From Legionella donaldsonii (GTDB taxonomy: Bacteria; Pseudomonadota; Gammaproteobacteria; Legionellales; Legionellaceae), in assembly GCF_900452385.1 (NCBI RefSeq), contig NZ_UGOA01000001.1, positions 629,501 to 693,500 on the forward strand: a stretch of 64,000 nucleotides of DNA, read 5' to 3'. The position numbers and the translations under genes were made by a program. Position 1 is the first letter of the stretch. Each line of letters starts with the position of its first letter. The notes below the pieces were generated by a model that was not told the DNA's origin, ran no database searches, and worked only from the letters and a program-made list of their open reading frames with translations. Positions 52,969 through 60,697 of this stretch are shown in pieces.

Positions 52969-54257
52969 GCAGTCAAGCAGGTCAATTATTCCAGGGTTTT
53001 TCTAAGTTGAATCGCGAGGAAAGATTTCAGCGCTTATTGGAGTTAGGTGCACTTACTGCAGAGGATGTTGCCTATTTAGTCAAGGGCGGTGTCAGCGACA
53101 CTATTCTTGCGGATAAACTGATTGAAAATGTGATTGGTTATTTCCAGCTTCCTTTGGGAGTGGCCACTAATTTTTGTATTGATGGCCAGGATTATGTCAT
53201 TCCGCTTGCGGTGGAAGAAACCTCTATTATCGCTGCTTTGTCGAAAACCGCGAAATGGATAAGACAGCACGGTGAAATTCAGACCCAGGTTAAGGGTGAA
53301 TGCATTATTGGTCAAATTCAGCTGGCAAAAATAGATAATTTGGAGCGTTTTGCTGCGATCTTCCACGAAAATAAGCAATTCTTAATTGAAAAGGCGAATG
53401 AAGAAGTTGCCTTTAACATGGTTCGACGGGGTGGTGGCGTTGTTGATTTAGAGTTGCGGCAGTTGCAACGCGAAGACGGTCATAAAATGGCGGTTATTCA
53501 TTTAATGATGAATAGCTGTGATGCGATGGGTGCAAACATTATTAATCAGGTGTTGGAATACTTAAAAGGCCCCTTGGAAAATTTAACGGGTGAACAAGTC
53601 ACCATGTGTATTTTATCTAACTTGAATGATCAGAAATTAACGACGGCTACAGTAACCATTCGCGATGTTGAGACGGAGTTAGGAGAGCGTTTACAAGAGG
53701 CTTCACTCTTTGCTGAAATGGATCCTTATCGTGCAGCAACTCATAACAAAGGTGTGATGAATGGAATTGATCCTGTTTTGATTGCAACAGGCAATGATTG
53801 GCGGGCAGTGGAAGCTGGTATTCATGCTTATGCAGCTCGTACAGGTCATTATCAAGCCATAACCCGTTGGCGCTACGCGGATGGGGTTCTAACCGGTCAA
53901 TTAACCGCTCCAATTATTGTGGGCACAGTAGGAGGGGTCACGGCTCTTCACCCCACCGCAAAACTTTGTTTGCGTATGATGGGAATTGAGTCAGCAAACC
54001 ATTTATCACGGATTATTGCCGCAGTAGGCCTGGTACAAAATCTGGGGGCTATCAAGGCATTGTGCACTGAGGGTATTATTCAGGGGCATATGAAGTTACA
54101 TATTGATAATTTACTGATGGTGGCCGGCGCGACTGATAGTGAGATGCCGATATTAAAAGAGCGCTTACAAAGCTGGTTAGTCACTAACAAGCGAGTCAGT
54201 TTAAACAATGCGTGTGAGTTGTTGACCGAGATCAGGCAGGCGCAGACTGCAACATGA
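52959..54257 (+). CDS. mvaA: Hydroxymethylglutaryl-CoA reductase, class II
   Basis: HMG-CoA reductase makes mevalonate from HMG-CoA and commits carbon to the mevalonate pathway. The 432-residue protein is of the bacterial class II type, with QLPLGVATNF, EETSIIAALSKTAKWI (catalytic Glu region), MNSCDAMGANIINQVLE, and ATGNDWRAVEAGIHAYAAR. It starts ATGCTGTTAAGC and overlaps fni by 10 bases and the kinase gene by four bases, one operon. Class II enzymes can work in either direction, but together with the other mevalonate genes a biosynthetic role is likely. Confidence 0.94.
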   Translation: MLLSSQAGQLFQGFSKLNREERFQRLLELGALTAEDVAYLVKGGVSDTILADKLIENVIGYFQLPLGVATNFCIDGQDYVIPLAVEETSIIAALSKTAKWIRQHGEIQTQVKGECIIGQIQLAKIDNLERFAAIFHENKQFLIEKANEEVAFNMVRRGGGVVDLELRQLQREDGHKMAVIHLMMNSCDAMGANIINQVLEYLKGPLENLTGEQVTMCILSNLNDQKLTTATVTIRDVETELGERLQEASLFAEMDPYRAATHNKGVMNGIDPVLIATGNDWRAVEAGIHAYAARTGHYQAITRWRYADGVLTGQLTAPIIVGTVGGVTALHPTAKLCLRMMGIESANHLSRIIAAVGLVQNLGAIKALCTEGIIQGHMKLHIDNLLMVAGATDSEMPILKERLQSWLVTNKRVSLNNACELLTEIRQAQTAT

Positions 54258-55150
54258 AATGGCGTATTCCTGCAAAAACTTTTTTACTTGGTGAGTATGC
54301 CGCTGTGGCTGGTGAATCAGCCATTGTGTTAACGACATCACCTTGTTTTGAATTGTCACTTGCCAACGAGGCAACTATACAAGGTATTCATCCTGAATCA
54401 CCTGCAGGGCAATGGTGGGCTCATCATCGCATGCCCGAACAGGGACTCCTCTGGCATGATCCTTACCAAGGCAGGGGCGGACTCGGTGCTTCCAGTGCTC
54501 AGTTTCTTGCTGTCTATCTTGCCTGCTCTTATTTACTGCATGTAACGCCCAACCGTAAGGCAATGCTGGATGCTTACTATCAATCAGCCTGGCGAGGGGA
54601 TGGGTTAAAACCCAGCGGTTATGATGTATTGGCTCAATCACAACATCGCTGTGTATCTATTAATCGTCAGCGAAATGTTATTAAGACCTATGATTGGGTT
54701 TTTAAAGATATTTCTTTTTTACTGTTGCATAGCGGGCAGAAATTAGCTACGCATTATCATTTGCAAAGGACAACCTTACCGAGCTCTATTAACCAATTGG
54801 CAGTGACAGTCAATTTGGCAGAGGCTGCTTTTGAAGAGATAAATAGTGAATGGTTGATACAGGCAGTGAATACCTATCAGCAGCAGCTGGCTGATCTTCA
54901 CCTGGTAGCCCCGCATAGTTTGCATCATCTGAATGCCTTTCGGGCGCAGCCAGATGTCTTGGCTGCCAAAGGCTGTGGCGCCTTGGGAGCGGACGTACTC
55001 TTGCTGGTAGTGCCTAGTAATTGCTTGAAAACGAAGGTAAAAGAGTTGCGTTTGGAAGGGTGGACAATCCTGGCAACCAGCGATGATTTATATACTGGGC
55101 GCGCCTTAATGAAAAATAAACCCCATAAAACACTTGAAATTTTACCCTGA
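54254..55150 (+). CDS. GHMP kinase, probable phosphomevalonate kinase
   Basis: A 298-residue GHMP kinase, the third gene of fni-mvaA-kinase. It has AKTFLLGEYAAVAG at the start, a short glycine motif GGLGASSAQFLAVYL, and LKPSGYDVLAQ. Since mevalonate kinase and decarboxylase are both in the other cluster, phosphomevalonate kinase is the missing step and is the likely activity. The assignment follows from pathway logic and the start motif, not from unique residues. Overlap with mvaA is four bases. The tRNA genes begin 24 bases later. Confidence 0.82.
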   Translation: MKWRIPAKTFLLGEYAAVAGESAIVLTTSPCFELSLANEATIQGIHPESPAGQWWAHHRMPEQGLLWHDPYQGRGGLGASSAQFLAVYLACSYLLHVTPNRKAMLDAYYQSAWRGDGLKPSGYDVLAQSQHRCVSINRQRNVIKTYDWVFKDISFLLLHSGQKLATHYHLQRTTLPSSINQLAVTVNLAEAAFEEINSEWLIQAVNTYQQQLADLHLVAPHSLHHLNAFRAQPDVLAAKGCGALGADVLLLVVPSNCLKTKVKELRLEGWTILATSDDLYTGRALMKNKPHKTLEILP

Positions 55151-55174
55151 TCCGGTATGATTCCAGCCTCTTTG

Positions 55175-55250
55175 GGGCCGTTAGCTCAGTCGGTAGAGCA
55201 GGAGGCTTTTAACCTCTGTGTCATAGGTTCGAATCCTATACGGCCCACCA
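55175..55250 (+). tRNA. tRNA-Lys (anticodon UUU), first copy
   Basis: The acceptor stem GGGCCGT pairs with ACGGCCC and CCA is encoded. The anticodon loop CTTTTAA gives anticodon TTT, which reads Lys codons AAA and AAG. The D arm AGCTCAGTCGGTAGAGCA and TTCGAAT-type T arm are normal. The sequence is identical to the copy at 55312. Confidence 0.97.
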
Positions 55251-55311
55251 TTTTAGGAGTGTATTTCGCACTTCACTAAAATGAGTAGCTGAAAAATTGT
55301 TTACCCTGTAA

Positions 55312-55387
55312 GGGCCGTTAGCTCAGTCGGTAGAGCAGGAGGCTTTTAACCTCTGTGTCATAGGTTCGAATCCTATACGGCCCACCA
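55312..55387 (+). tRNA. tRNA-Lys (anticodon UUU), second copy
   Basis: Identical over all 76 bases to the tRNA-Lys at 55175, with the spacer between them (61 bases) not repeated. Encoded CCA ends at 55387. The two probably arose by tandem duplication and raise lysine tRNA supply. Confidence 0.97.
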
Positions 55388-55460
55388 ATTCTGGCTTAGC
55401 TGCTGTTTAAAGCTAAAACACAGCGTAACAATCCTGATATTTACGTTTACTTCGAACAAT

Positions 55461-55537
55461 GCGCTCGTAGCTCAGCTGGATAGAGTACTTGGCTTCGAAC
55501 CAAGGTGTCGGGGGTTCGAGTCCCTCCGAGCGCGCCA
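55461..55537 (+). tRNA. tRNA-Arg (anticodon UCG)
   Basis: Acceptor stem GCGCTCG pairs with CGAGCGC, followed by G and an encoded CCA. The anticodon loop CTTCGAA yields TCG. The D and T arms are normal. It is the last tRNA before a region of accessory genes, and tRNA 3' ends are common integration sites, but no integrase gene is present. Confidence 0.95.
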
Positions 55538-55985
55538 TTTAGAGGTTTTTCCCCAATCTGGGGCATTAATCAAGAACATAAAACCTCAGCCCTTACTCTA
55601 TAATTTTCAAAGTTTCTAAAGCCATAAGCTCTTCATTCATCTTTCGATGAAACCCTTCTGTTATCCATTATGTTCTAAGGTATTTAAAGGCGCTTTGTTT
55701 GAGTGCTTTAACTATTTCTAAAAACCGGGTAATAAGCGCTTATATTTTTTCGCAGTGCAATGCTTTTTGGGGTAGGCCTTGAGGATGCTGATTTGAAAAG
55801 ACCTAAAGAGGTAGACTGGGAAGTAAAAATTCTGTAGTGCCCTGCAATTAAAATTCAATTGCAAGACACTCAAGAATCAAATAGTATAAATCTGCGTTTG
55901 ACATGTTTAAATGCAATAAGCGCTGACAGAGGGAACGACGAATTCCCGCCGCCAGCTAACCACAATCTATCGATGAGGATAAATT

Positions 55986-56078
55986 ATGGCTAAACGAATC
56001 TTAGTCTATTTCAGTTTTGTATTTCAATGGCATGTCCGTAAGAAGCCGCCAAAATTTCCCATTATTTACACCGGTTGA
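55986..56078 (+). CDS. Possible small protein of 30 residues
   Basis: In the 680-base stretch between the tRNA-Arg gene and the regulator at 56221 I see one short reading frame with a plausible ribosome-binding site, GATGAGG about nine bases before the ATG. It encodes MAKRILVYFSFVFQWHVRKK then PPKFPIIYTG, a basic, partly hydrophobic peptide. It resembles nothing I recognise and may be chance. The rest of the stretch is AT-rich with no gene I can support. Confidence 0.3.
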   Translation: MAKRILVYFSFVFQWHVRKKPPKFPIIYTG

Positions 56079-56220
56079 ACATTAGGAGCATGGTTTATAG
56101 CCTGCTTTGAATTCGCTATTAACCAAAAATCTTAATCATTTCAGCGACTAGAGACACAGGAATTATTTTTTTCAATAATTCCTGTGCTATGTCACACCTT
56201 TAAAAAATAAAGGAAGAATA

Positions 56221-56616
56221 ATGGCGACAACAAAGCGAGAAACTTTAACGGAAACGAATTTAATCGATAGTCCCTTCTTTCAAGTCTTTGCAAAAAATTA
56301 CCTGGACTATTTAGGGAATAGGAATCCTACCCACAAACAGCTAGCCGAAATCCAGGCCTTGCTTTCCAGTACCTGGATAAGACTGCCGATTTGTTTCGAC
56401 CTGCGTTTAAGTGAGCAGGAAAAACAATGTCTTTACTTATCCGCCCAAGGCAAAGGGCTGAAAGAAATTGCAGCGTTTCTAAATGTCTCCATGCGACGAG
56501 TGACTCAATATCGGCAAGCTATCTTTAAAAAACTAGGATGCAGAAATATAACCAGTGCAATTATTGTAGGCATTCGCTATGGGGTGATTAAGAAGTGGGA
56601 TGTACTGGACGATTAA
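56221..56616 (+). CDS. LuxR-type helix-turn-helix protein
   Basis: A 131-residue protein with a C-terminal GerE/LuxR-type helix-turn-helix: LRLSEQEKQCLYLSAQGKGL, KEIAAFLNVSMRRVTQYRQA, IFKKLGCRNITSAII. The N-terminal part (about 60 residues) is short and has no receiver domain or autoinducer fold, so what signal it senses is unknown. AAGGAAG precedes the ATG. It is probably a small transcription regulator, possibly of the neighbouring accessory genes. Confidence 0.8.
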   Translation: MATTKRETLTETNLIDSPFFQVFAKNYLDYLGNRNPTHKQLAEIQALLSSTWIRLPICFDLRLSEQEKQCLYLSAQGKGLKEIAAFLNVSMRRVTQYRQAIFKKLGCRNITSAIIVGIRYGVIKKWDVLDD

Positions 56617-56627
56617 ATTGGTTTGGT

Positions 56628-56714
56628 AAGTTGCAAATTTCACTTCCTGTGTCAGCACATCCTTGTGCTGGCTCCCTTTTCACGGACATCATGTCCTGCT
56701 GATATTTGCAACTT
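56628..56714. repeat. 87-bp element with 11-bp terminal inverted repeats
   Basis: AAGTTGCAAAT at the left is mirrored exactly by ATTTGCAACTT at the right. Inside, CAGCAC pairs with GTGCTG and GGACATCATGTCC is a short palindrome. It contains no gene and lies just after the LuxR-type gene, resembling a small mobile palindromic element. Confidence 0.5.
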
Positions 56715-56868
56715 CCAATGATGCCAGTATGACTTAATTGCTGATGCGCGTCATTAAGACAACCCAGGTAAATAATGTGAGAAATATCTTACAAACTCTC
56801 ATTATGGTCTTTTGTGCAGATAGTTCGTGAAGAAGATAAAGCAATTGAGCTAGTCTATATCGGAGTGA

Positions 56869-56890
56869 AATTCTCATTATAATGAGAATT
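56869..56890. promoter_or_regulatory. 22-bp perfect palindrome before the HipB-like gene
   Basis: The 22 bases from 56869 to 56890 are a perfect palindrome centred on TATAAT (56878-56883), with arms AATTCTCATTA and TAATGAGAATT. They end 12 bases before the start of the HipB-like gene. An autoregulatory operator that covers the -10 element is likely, as for other HipB-type repressors. Confidence 0.65.
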
Positions 56891-56902
56891 GGGTGATCCA
56901 AA

Positions 56903-57124
56903 ATGGATAAGTTTGATATCAAGAGCTTGGAAGAATTAGCAGACGTGCTCAAAAATCGACGTCGGGAATTGAATATAACTCAAAAATCCTTAGCGGATTT
57001 TTGCAATCTTTCTCATAATGGCATTAGTCGTATTGAACTCGCGCAATCTGATGCTCAACTATCAACAATTTTAAAAATGTCTAAAGTTCTAGGTTTTAAA
57101 ATTATACTCGAGATGGAACAATGA
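56903..57124 (+). CDS. HipB-like XRE-family antitoxin/regulator
   Basis: A 73-residue helix-turn-helix protein: LADVLKNRRRELNITQKSLA then DFCNLSHNGISRIELAQ, with a hydrophobic end KIILEMEQ. It is the typical HipB antitoxin size and is followed with a four-base overlap (ATGA) by a HipA-like start. HipB normally binds HipA and represses the operon at a palindromic operator, which here lies just upstream. Since the toxin reading frame is cut, the antitoxin may now act as an orphan regulator. Confidence 0.8.
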   Translation: MDKFDIKSLEELADVLKNRRRELNITQKSLADFCNLSHNGISRIELAQSDAQLSTILKMSKVLGFKIILEMEQ

Positions 57125-57258
57125 AAGCACTGTATGTGTTCTATAAAAATCAGAGGGTTGGTATTTTTTCGCGTGATGAAAATTTAGTTTCTTCTTTTTC
57201 TTATGATGAACAATGGCAAGTTGATAAAGATAGCTTTCCACTAAGTCTATGGTGTTAG
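57121..57258 (+). pseudogene. Truncated HipA N-terminal fragment
   Basis: After the HipB gene, an ATG at 57121 opens a 45-codon frame resembling the HipA N-terminal domain: MKALYVFYKNQRVGIFSRD, then FSYDEQWQVDKDSFPLSLWC and a stop at 57256-57258. In full HipA kinases the PLSL motif starts a protein of some 400 residues. Here the similarity ends where GC-rich unrelated DNA begins, so the toxin is broken. The remaining peptide cannot be a kinase. Confidence 0.75.
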
Positions 57259-57547
57259 TGTTCGCGGTTACCGGCATTTCCGAAGGGGACCTTGGGCACT
57301 AGCGCTGCCTACTACATCTCCGGGGCGCCCTTGGTGAATGTGACTTGCATGGCTGGCGCCTGCTACGGAGCCTTCGGCACCAGTGGGTCGCTCGATACCT
57401 ATCTGGCACCCTGTGGGTGGGGAGGGACACTTACTAACATTTGTTCATCCCGAAATATTTCAACAAGCCAAGGAAGATATCCAATCACGGTTCTGAGGGA
57501 GCAGTATACCAACAACACCCGATGGCGGCACGCTTGCACGCAAAAGG
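57259..57547 (+). other. GC-rich foreign-looking insert and degenerate coding remnants
   Basis: From about 57259 to 57430 the DNA is clearly richer in G and C than all surroundings and contains no recognised gene, though one frame is open (GTSAAYYISGAPLVNV). From about 57424 the GC content drops, and short segments look like old coding sequence split by frameshifts, for example FVHPEIFQQAKEDIQSRF and MAARLHAKGYNLDSIG. I cannot assign these to a family. The stretch separates the hipA fragment from the CheD-like gene. Confidence 0.4.
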
Positions 57548-58129
57548 CTATAACCTGGATAGTATTGGGAGCTCACTATCCCTGAGATCAATAAAATCAA
57601 TTTTATCTAATGATAGTTCACTAACTTCATCAGATTCTTCATCACTAAACGACATCGTTGATTGGCCTGTTTCTAAATTGATTAGTAAAGATAACGTTTC
57701 ATTATCGTTAGCAACAATGGGTGCATTGATTTCAAGTTTGAGCTGGGAGGTTAATTTTAATAACCTGTCTTTAGCATAGTTTATAAGTAGATCACACATG
57801 GCTTCAGAGGAGTCATTAAAAGCCCGCCCTCCTGCAATCAAACAGATTAATTCTGATTTGTTTTCTGTATTCTTTATAAATGATGTAACAAGCTTGTTTA
57901 AATCACTCGTTATCTGGGATTGTTTAAAAAAATGAATAAGAAGCGCTGATTTTTCAGTCGGATTAATTAATGCAAATGCAACGCAGGTAAGCAAGCCTGT
58001 GGTTAATACATTCTGATAGTCATCATTTGCTTGGAGTATTGCACCTTGACCGGTACCGACTTTATAGGTTTTATCGGAATAATCGAATTGTTGTATTGGA
58101 AAATCTTCGCGCGTAAAAAACTGGTACAT
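57548..58129 (-). CDS. CheD-like protein (possible glutamine deamidase)
   Basis: I chose the ATG at 58129 because AAAGG lies about ten bases before it; an in-frame ATG at 58174 lacks a ribosome-binding site. The 193-residue protein has NVLTTGLLTCVAFALINP then SALLIHFF. Aligned to CheD, Thr43, Cys49 and His66 fall at the same spacing as its catalytic Thr21, Cys27 and His44, and LICLIAGGRAF matches the conserved GGA segment. CheD deamidates glutamines on chemoreceptors. The last 40 residues are Ser/Glu/Asp-rich. No chemotaxis gene is in the window, so another target, perhaps in the host, is possible. Confidence 0.65.
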   Translation of the reverse strand: MYQFFTREDFPIQQFDYSDKTYKVGTGQGAILQANDDYQNVLTTGLLTCVAFALINPTEKSALLIHFFKQSQITSDLNKLVTSFIKNTENKSELICLIAGGRAFNDSSEAMCDLLINYAKDRLLKLTSQLKLEINAPIVANDNETLSLLINLETGQSTMSFSDEESDEVSELSLDKIDFIDLRDSELPILSRL

Positions 58130-58377
58130 CTTAAAAGCCTTTCTAAAAGATCGCAACTTTAACAGTGTGATCATTATTTGGCAATTAATGGGTATACGCT
58201 CGCGCCCAGCACCAGGGATTTAATGTGTCCTTGGGTTTTCTAATTTTGGTGTGCAGTGATGTAGCCAAACAGGATTGAGCAGCTTAAGTAAGGGGCTAAA
58301 AAATTGGTTAATCTTTCAATGTCAGCTCCACTAAATTCTTATAAATCAACAAGTCAAAGTATCTGGGTTCTTTATTT

Positions 58378-59487
58378 CTAGGCTTCAAAAAAGGCTGCAA
58401 CAGAGTCTTGTATGGCCATTGTATCGTCAAAGCCCAGCTTGATTAATTCGCGGGTGAATTCTCTTTCGAATAACAGAAAGCTTAGTAAATCACCGGAGTG
58501 GCGTTTAGCACCAAGAAAATTAAGCAGTAGGCGTAATAAGAGCGGGATACTGTTGTAATGAGATTGAGCAATAGTAGCTATATCTACACTAGGCCGTAAA
58601 TGTAAAATCTGAACAGTTCGCCAGGATGCTTGCTGTTTTTTCTCAGGTGGTACCAGACTGGCAATATTGTTCATATGGTTGATTAGCTCAATATCACGAT
58701 CGAGGTTATCTAAAAACAAGCCATTGATCATCCCCCCTAAAACACGTGAAAAATCTATGTCACCATCCCGTATTTTTTCAGGAGTACCTTTTCTTAATTG
58801 CCGATTTCCAATTACTAATATTTTATCTGCTTGGCAATGAATTGCGCCACGTAGAGGAGCCTCTAATCCTAAATGACCATCTCCGTAATGAAAACCATCT
58901 ATTTTTGAAGGCGGGAAGAACAGAGGCAGTGCTGTCGATGCCAGAAAATATTCCATTTCCAGATTGATCCGTTGACTAATATGCAGGGGATGATCCCAAT
59001 CTTCAAAATCCTCAGAATGATGTTGATAGAAAGAAATGGTTTTTTGAGTTTCATAACAATTGCTGATGATTTCAAGCGTTTCGATGTGTTTATTTTTAAT
59101 GGCATTGTTCACGTCCTCGAAGTCGATAACTCTTTTGAGGAAACCGCGCAAAGGTGTTGTATCAAGAATATGTCCTAAAAGGCGTTGTTTAAAAAACATG
59201 CTACTCATGTTGCGCATCGCTGTTTTACTGAGTGCATAATTGCTTGTTTTAAAAATTTCCGGACAAGTAATATCACCCCATAATTCACTTAACTTGCTGG
59301 CGCTAGCAGAAAAATCCAGCGCATTTTCAGCTAACACAGCAGTATTAATACTGCCGACGCTGGCTCCGGTGAGTATATTAAAAGGAATCTTTTTTGCATT
59401 TGTAATGGTACTAATCGCTTTGAGAGCCCCGGCCTGATAGGCTCCTCGAGCTCCACCACCTGCCAGGTAAAGTGCAATTTTAGCCAT
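58378..59487 (-). CDS. Patatin-like phospholipase
   Basis: A 369-residue lipolytic enzyme with the patatin set: oxyanion loop LAGGGARGAYQAGAL, nucleophile GASVGSIN (Ser about 44), and a catalytic Asp in HYGDGHLGLEAPLRGAI. Family members cleave phospholipids with a Ser-Asp dyad. There is no signal peptide. Legionella has several patatin effectors such as VipD, but simple intracellular patatins are also common, so export is uncertain. The C-terminal part (about 250-369) is helical. It stands alone on the minus strand. Confidence 0.88.
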   Translation of the reverse strand: MAKIALYLAGGGARGAYQAGALKAISTITNAKKIPFNILTGASVGSINTAVLAENALDFSASASKLSELWGDITCPEIFKTSNYALSKTAMRNMSSMFFKQRLLGHILDTTPLRGFLKRVIDFEDVNNAIKNKHIETLEIISNCYETQKTISFYQHHSEDFEDWDHPLHISQRINLEMEYFLASTALPLFFPPSKIDGFHYGDGHLGLEAPLRGAIHCQADKILVIGNRQLRKGTPEKIRDGDIDFSRVLGGMINGLFLDNLDRDIELINHMNNIASLVPPEKKQQASWRTVQILHLRPSVDIATIAQSHYNSIPLLLRLLLNFLGAKRHSGDLLSFLLFEREFTRELIKLGFDDTMAIQDSVAAFFEA

Positions 59488-59657
59488 TTCTTACTGTTTT
59501 AGAGGGAGAGGTAAAAAATATAGTCCTGTTGCAAGCTGCTGGCAAGTAATAGCTTAACTTGAGGAAAATTATTTATTCCTACCCCTAATTGCTCCCCCGT
59601 TATTAAGTGGGACTAGCGCAGTCCTATTCGTTACGAGGAAATTCTTCTTTGTAAATT

Positions 59658-59700
59658 AACAATAATTATTTATTGATAAACAATAATTTTGCGCTATAAT
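59658..59700 (+). promoter_or_regulatory. Promoter with tandem operator-like repeats before the DUF2975 gene
   Basis: AACAATAATT occurs at 59658-59667 and again at 59679-59688, 21 bases (two helical turns) apart. TTGATA (59673-59678) and TATAAT (59695-59700) with a 16-base spacer make a sigma-70-like promoter overlapped by the repeats, an arrangement suited to autoregulation by the small HTH protein downstream. Confidence 0.5.
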
Positions 59701-59730
59701 AGTGCCACCAATTCACTTTAAGGAAACGTT

Positions 59731-60273
59731 ATGAAAAAAATACAACTTACAAGTCACATTCTTGCTCTTTTTTTCAGGATTCTTTGTTGGTTCATCCCTA
59801 TTGCTACAGTATTCCTGAGTTTGTTCCACATGGAAGACATGCTGCATTGGGGGGCATGGGCTTCAATCATTTCATCAAACCATATCCAGGATCCTTCTAA
59901 TTATTCTCTAACACACCGATTAGTGATTTTAGCAATTCAATTCTTACCATTATCAATAACAGTCATGATTTGCCACAAGTTGGCTAAACTGTTTGGTCTC
60001 TATGAAAAGGGAGATTTATTTGAAGAGGAAAATATTATATTGATTAGAAGTATCAGTATTTTCATGATAGTGGGGGAATTGGTTCAATTAATTTACCAGC
60101 CATTAATAACGGTTGCACTAAGTTTCAACAACCCGCCTGGAGAGCGTTTTGCAAGTATTACATTGGGCACAACCAATGTATCTACTTTGATTACAGCCTT
60201 TATTATTTTGGTTGCCTCCTGGATTCTCAAAGAAGCCAATCAATTGAAATCCGATTCTCAATTAACTATTTAA
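59731..60273 (+). CDS. DUF2975-family membrane protein
   Basis: A 180-residue protein with four hydrophobic helices (about 11-31, 69-87, 108-128, 152-171) typical of DUF2975, a family of small membrane proteins encoded beside YozG-type HTH regulators in many bacteria. The next gene is such a regulator, 10 bases downstream. The function is not established; the pair could form a membrane-linked signalling module. AAGGAAACG precedes the ATG. Confidence 0.75.
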   Translation: MKKIQLTSHILALFFRILCWFIPIATVFLSLFHMEDMLHWGAWASIISSNHIQDPSNYSLTHRLVILAIQFLPLSITVMICHKLAKLFGLYEKGDLFEEENIILIRSISIFMIVGELVQLIYQPLITVALSFNNPPGERFASITLGTTNVSTLITAFIILVASWILKEANQLKSDSQLTI

Positions 60274-60283
60274 GGATATTGCC

Positions 60284-60529
60284 ATGCCGATTATTGTTAA
60301 TTTGGATGTCATGATGGCAAAACGAAAATGTCGATTAAAAGAGTTGGCGGAAGCCATAGGGATTACTGAGGCCAATTTATCCATTTTAAAGAATGGGAAG
60401 GCGAAAGCCGTACGGTTTTCAACGCTTGAGGCTATTTGCGCTTATTTAAACTGCCAACCAGGCGATATTATGGAATATAAAATTGATCCGGATGATTTGC
60501 TAAAAAGGGAAATGGATATACCGCTATGA
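60284..60529 (+). CDS. Small XRE-family regulator (YozG-like)
   Basis: An 81-residue helix-turn-helix protein: VNLDVMMAKRKCRLKELAEA then IGITEANLSILKNGKAKAVR, and the later CAYLNCQPGDIMEY, matching the Cro/C1-type proteins found beside DUF2975 genes. AAGGATATTGCC precedes the start. It probably binds the tandem repeats upstream of the DUF2975 gene. The following stretch to 60697 holds no gene I can support. Confidence 0.8.
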   Translation: MPIIVNLDVMMAKRKCRLKELAEAIGITEANLSILKNGKAKAVRFSTLEAICAYLNCQPGDIMEYKIDPDDLLKREMDIPL

Positions 60530-60697
60530 GACGAATGTTTATAGAGTAATGTAGGGTTATACCCATTATTGTCGATCAATTAGGGGTATGTGGTCAGTAT
60601 GTTGGACTGGTTTCGAGAGTGAGAAAATTAGCTGTTATCAGAAATAAGTACACCTAATGACTATAATAGATAAAAAAGCCCAGCTCAAAGGCAAATA

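Noticed and set aside
57292-57585. 97-codon plus-strand open frame in the GC-rich insert
   Set aside because: It starts at TTG without a ribosome-binding site, changes composition halfway and matches no family I know. I treat it as part of the foreign-looking insert rather than a gene.
57441-57779. 112-codon plus-strand open frame overlapping the CheD-like gene
   Set aside because: Its second half is antisense to the CheD-like gene, and its first half looks like a decayed fragment.
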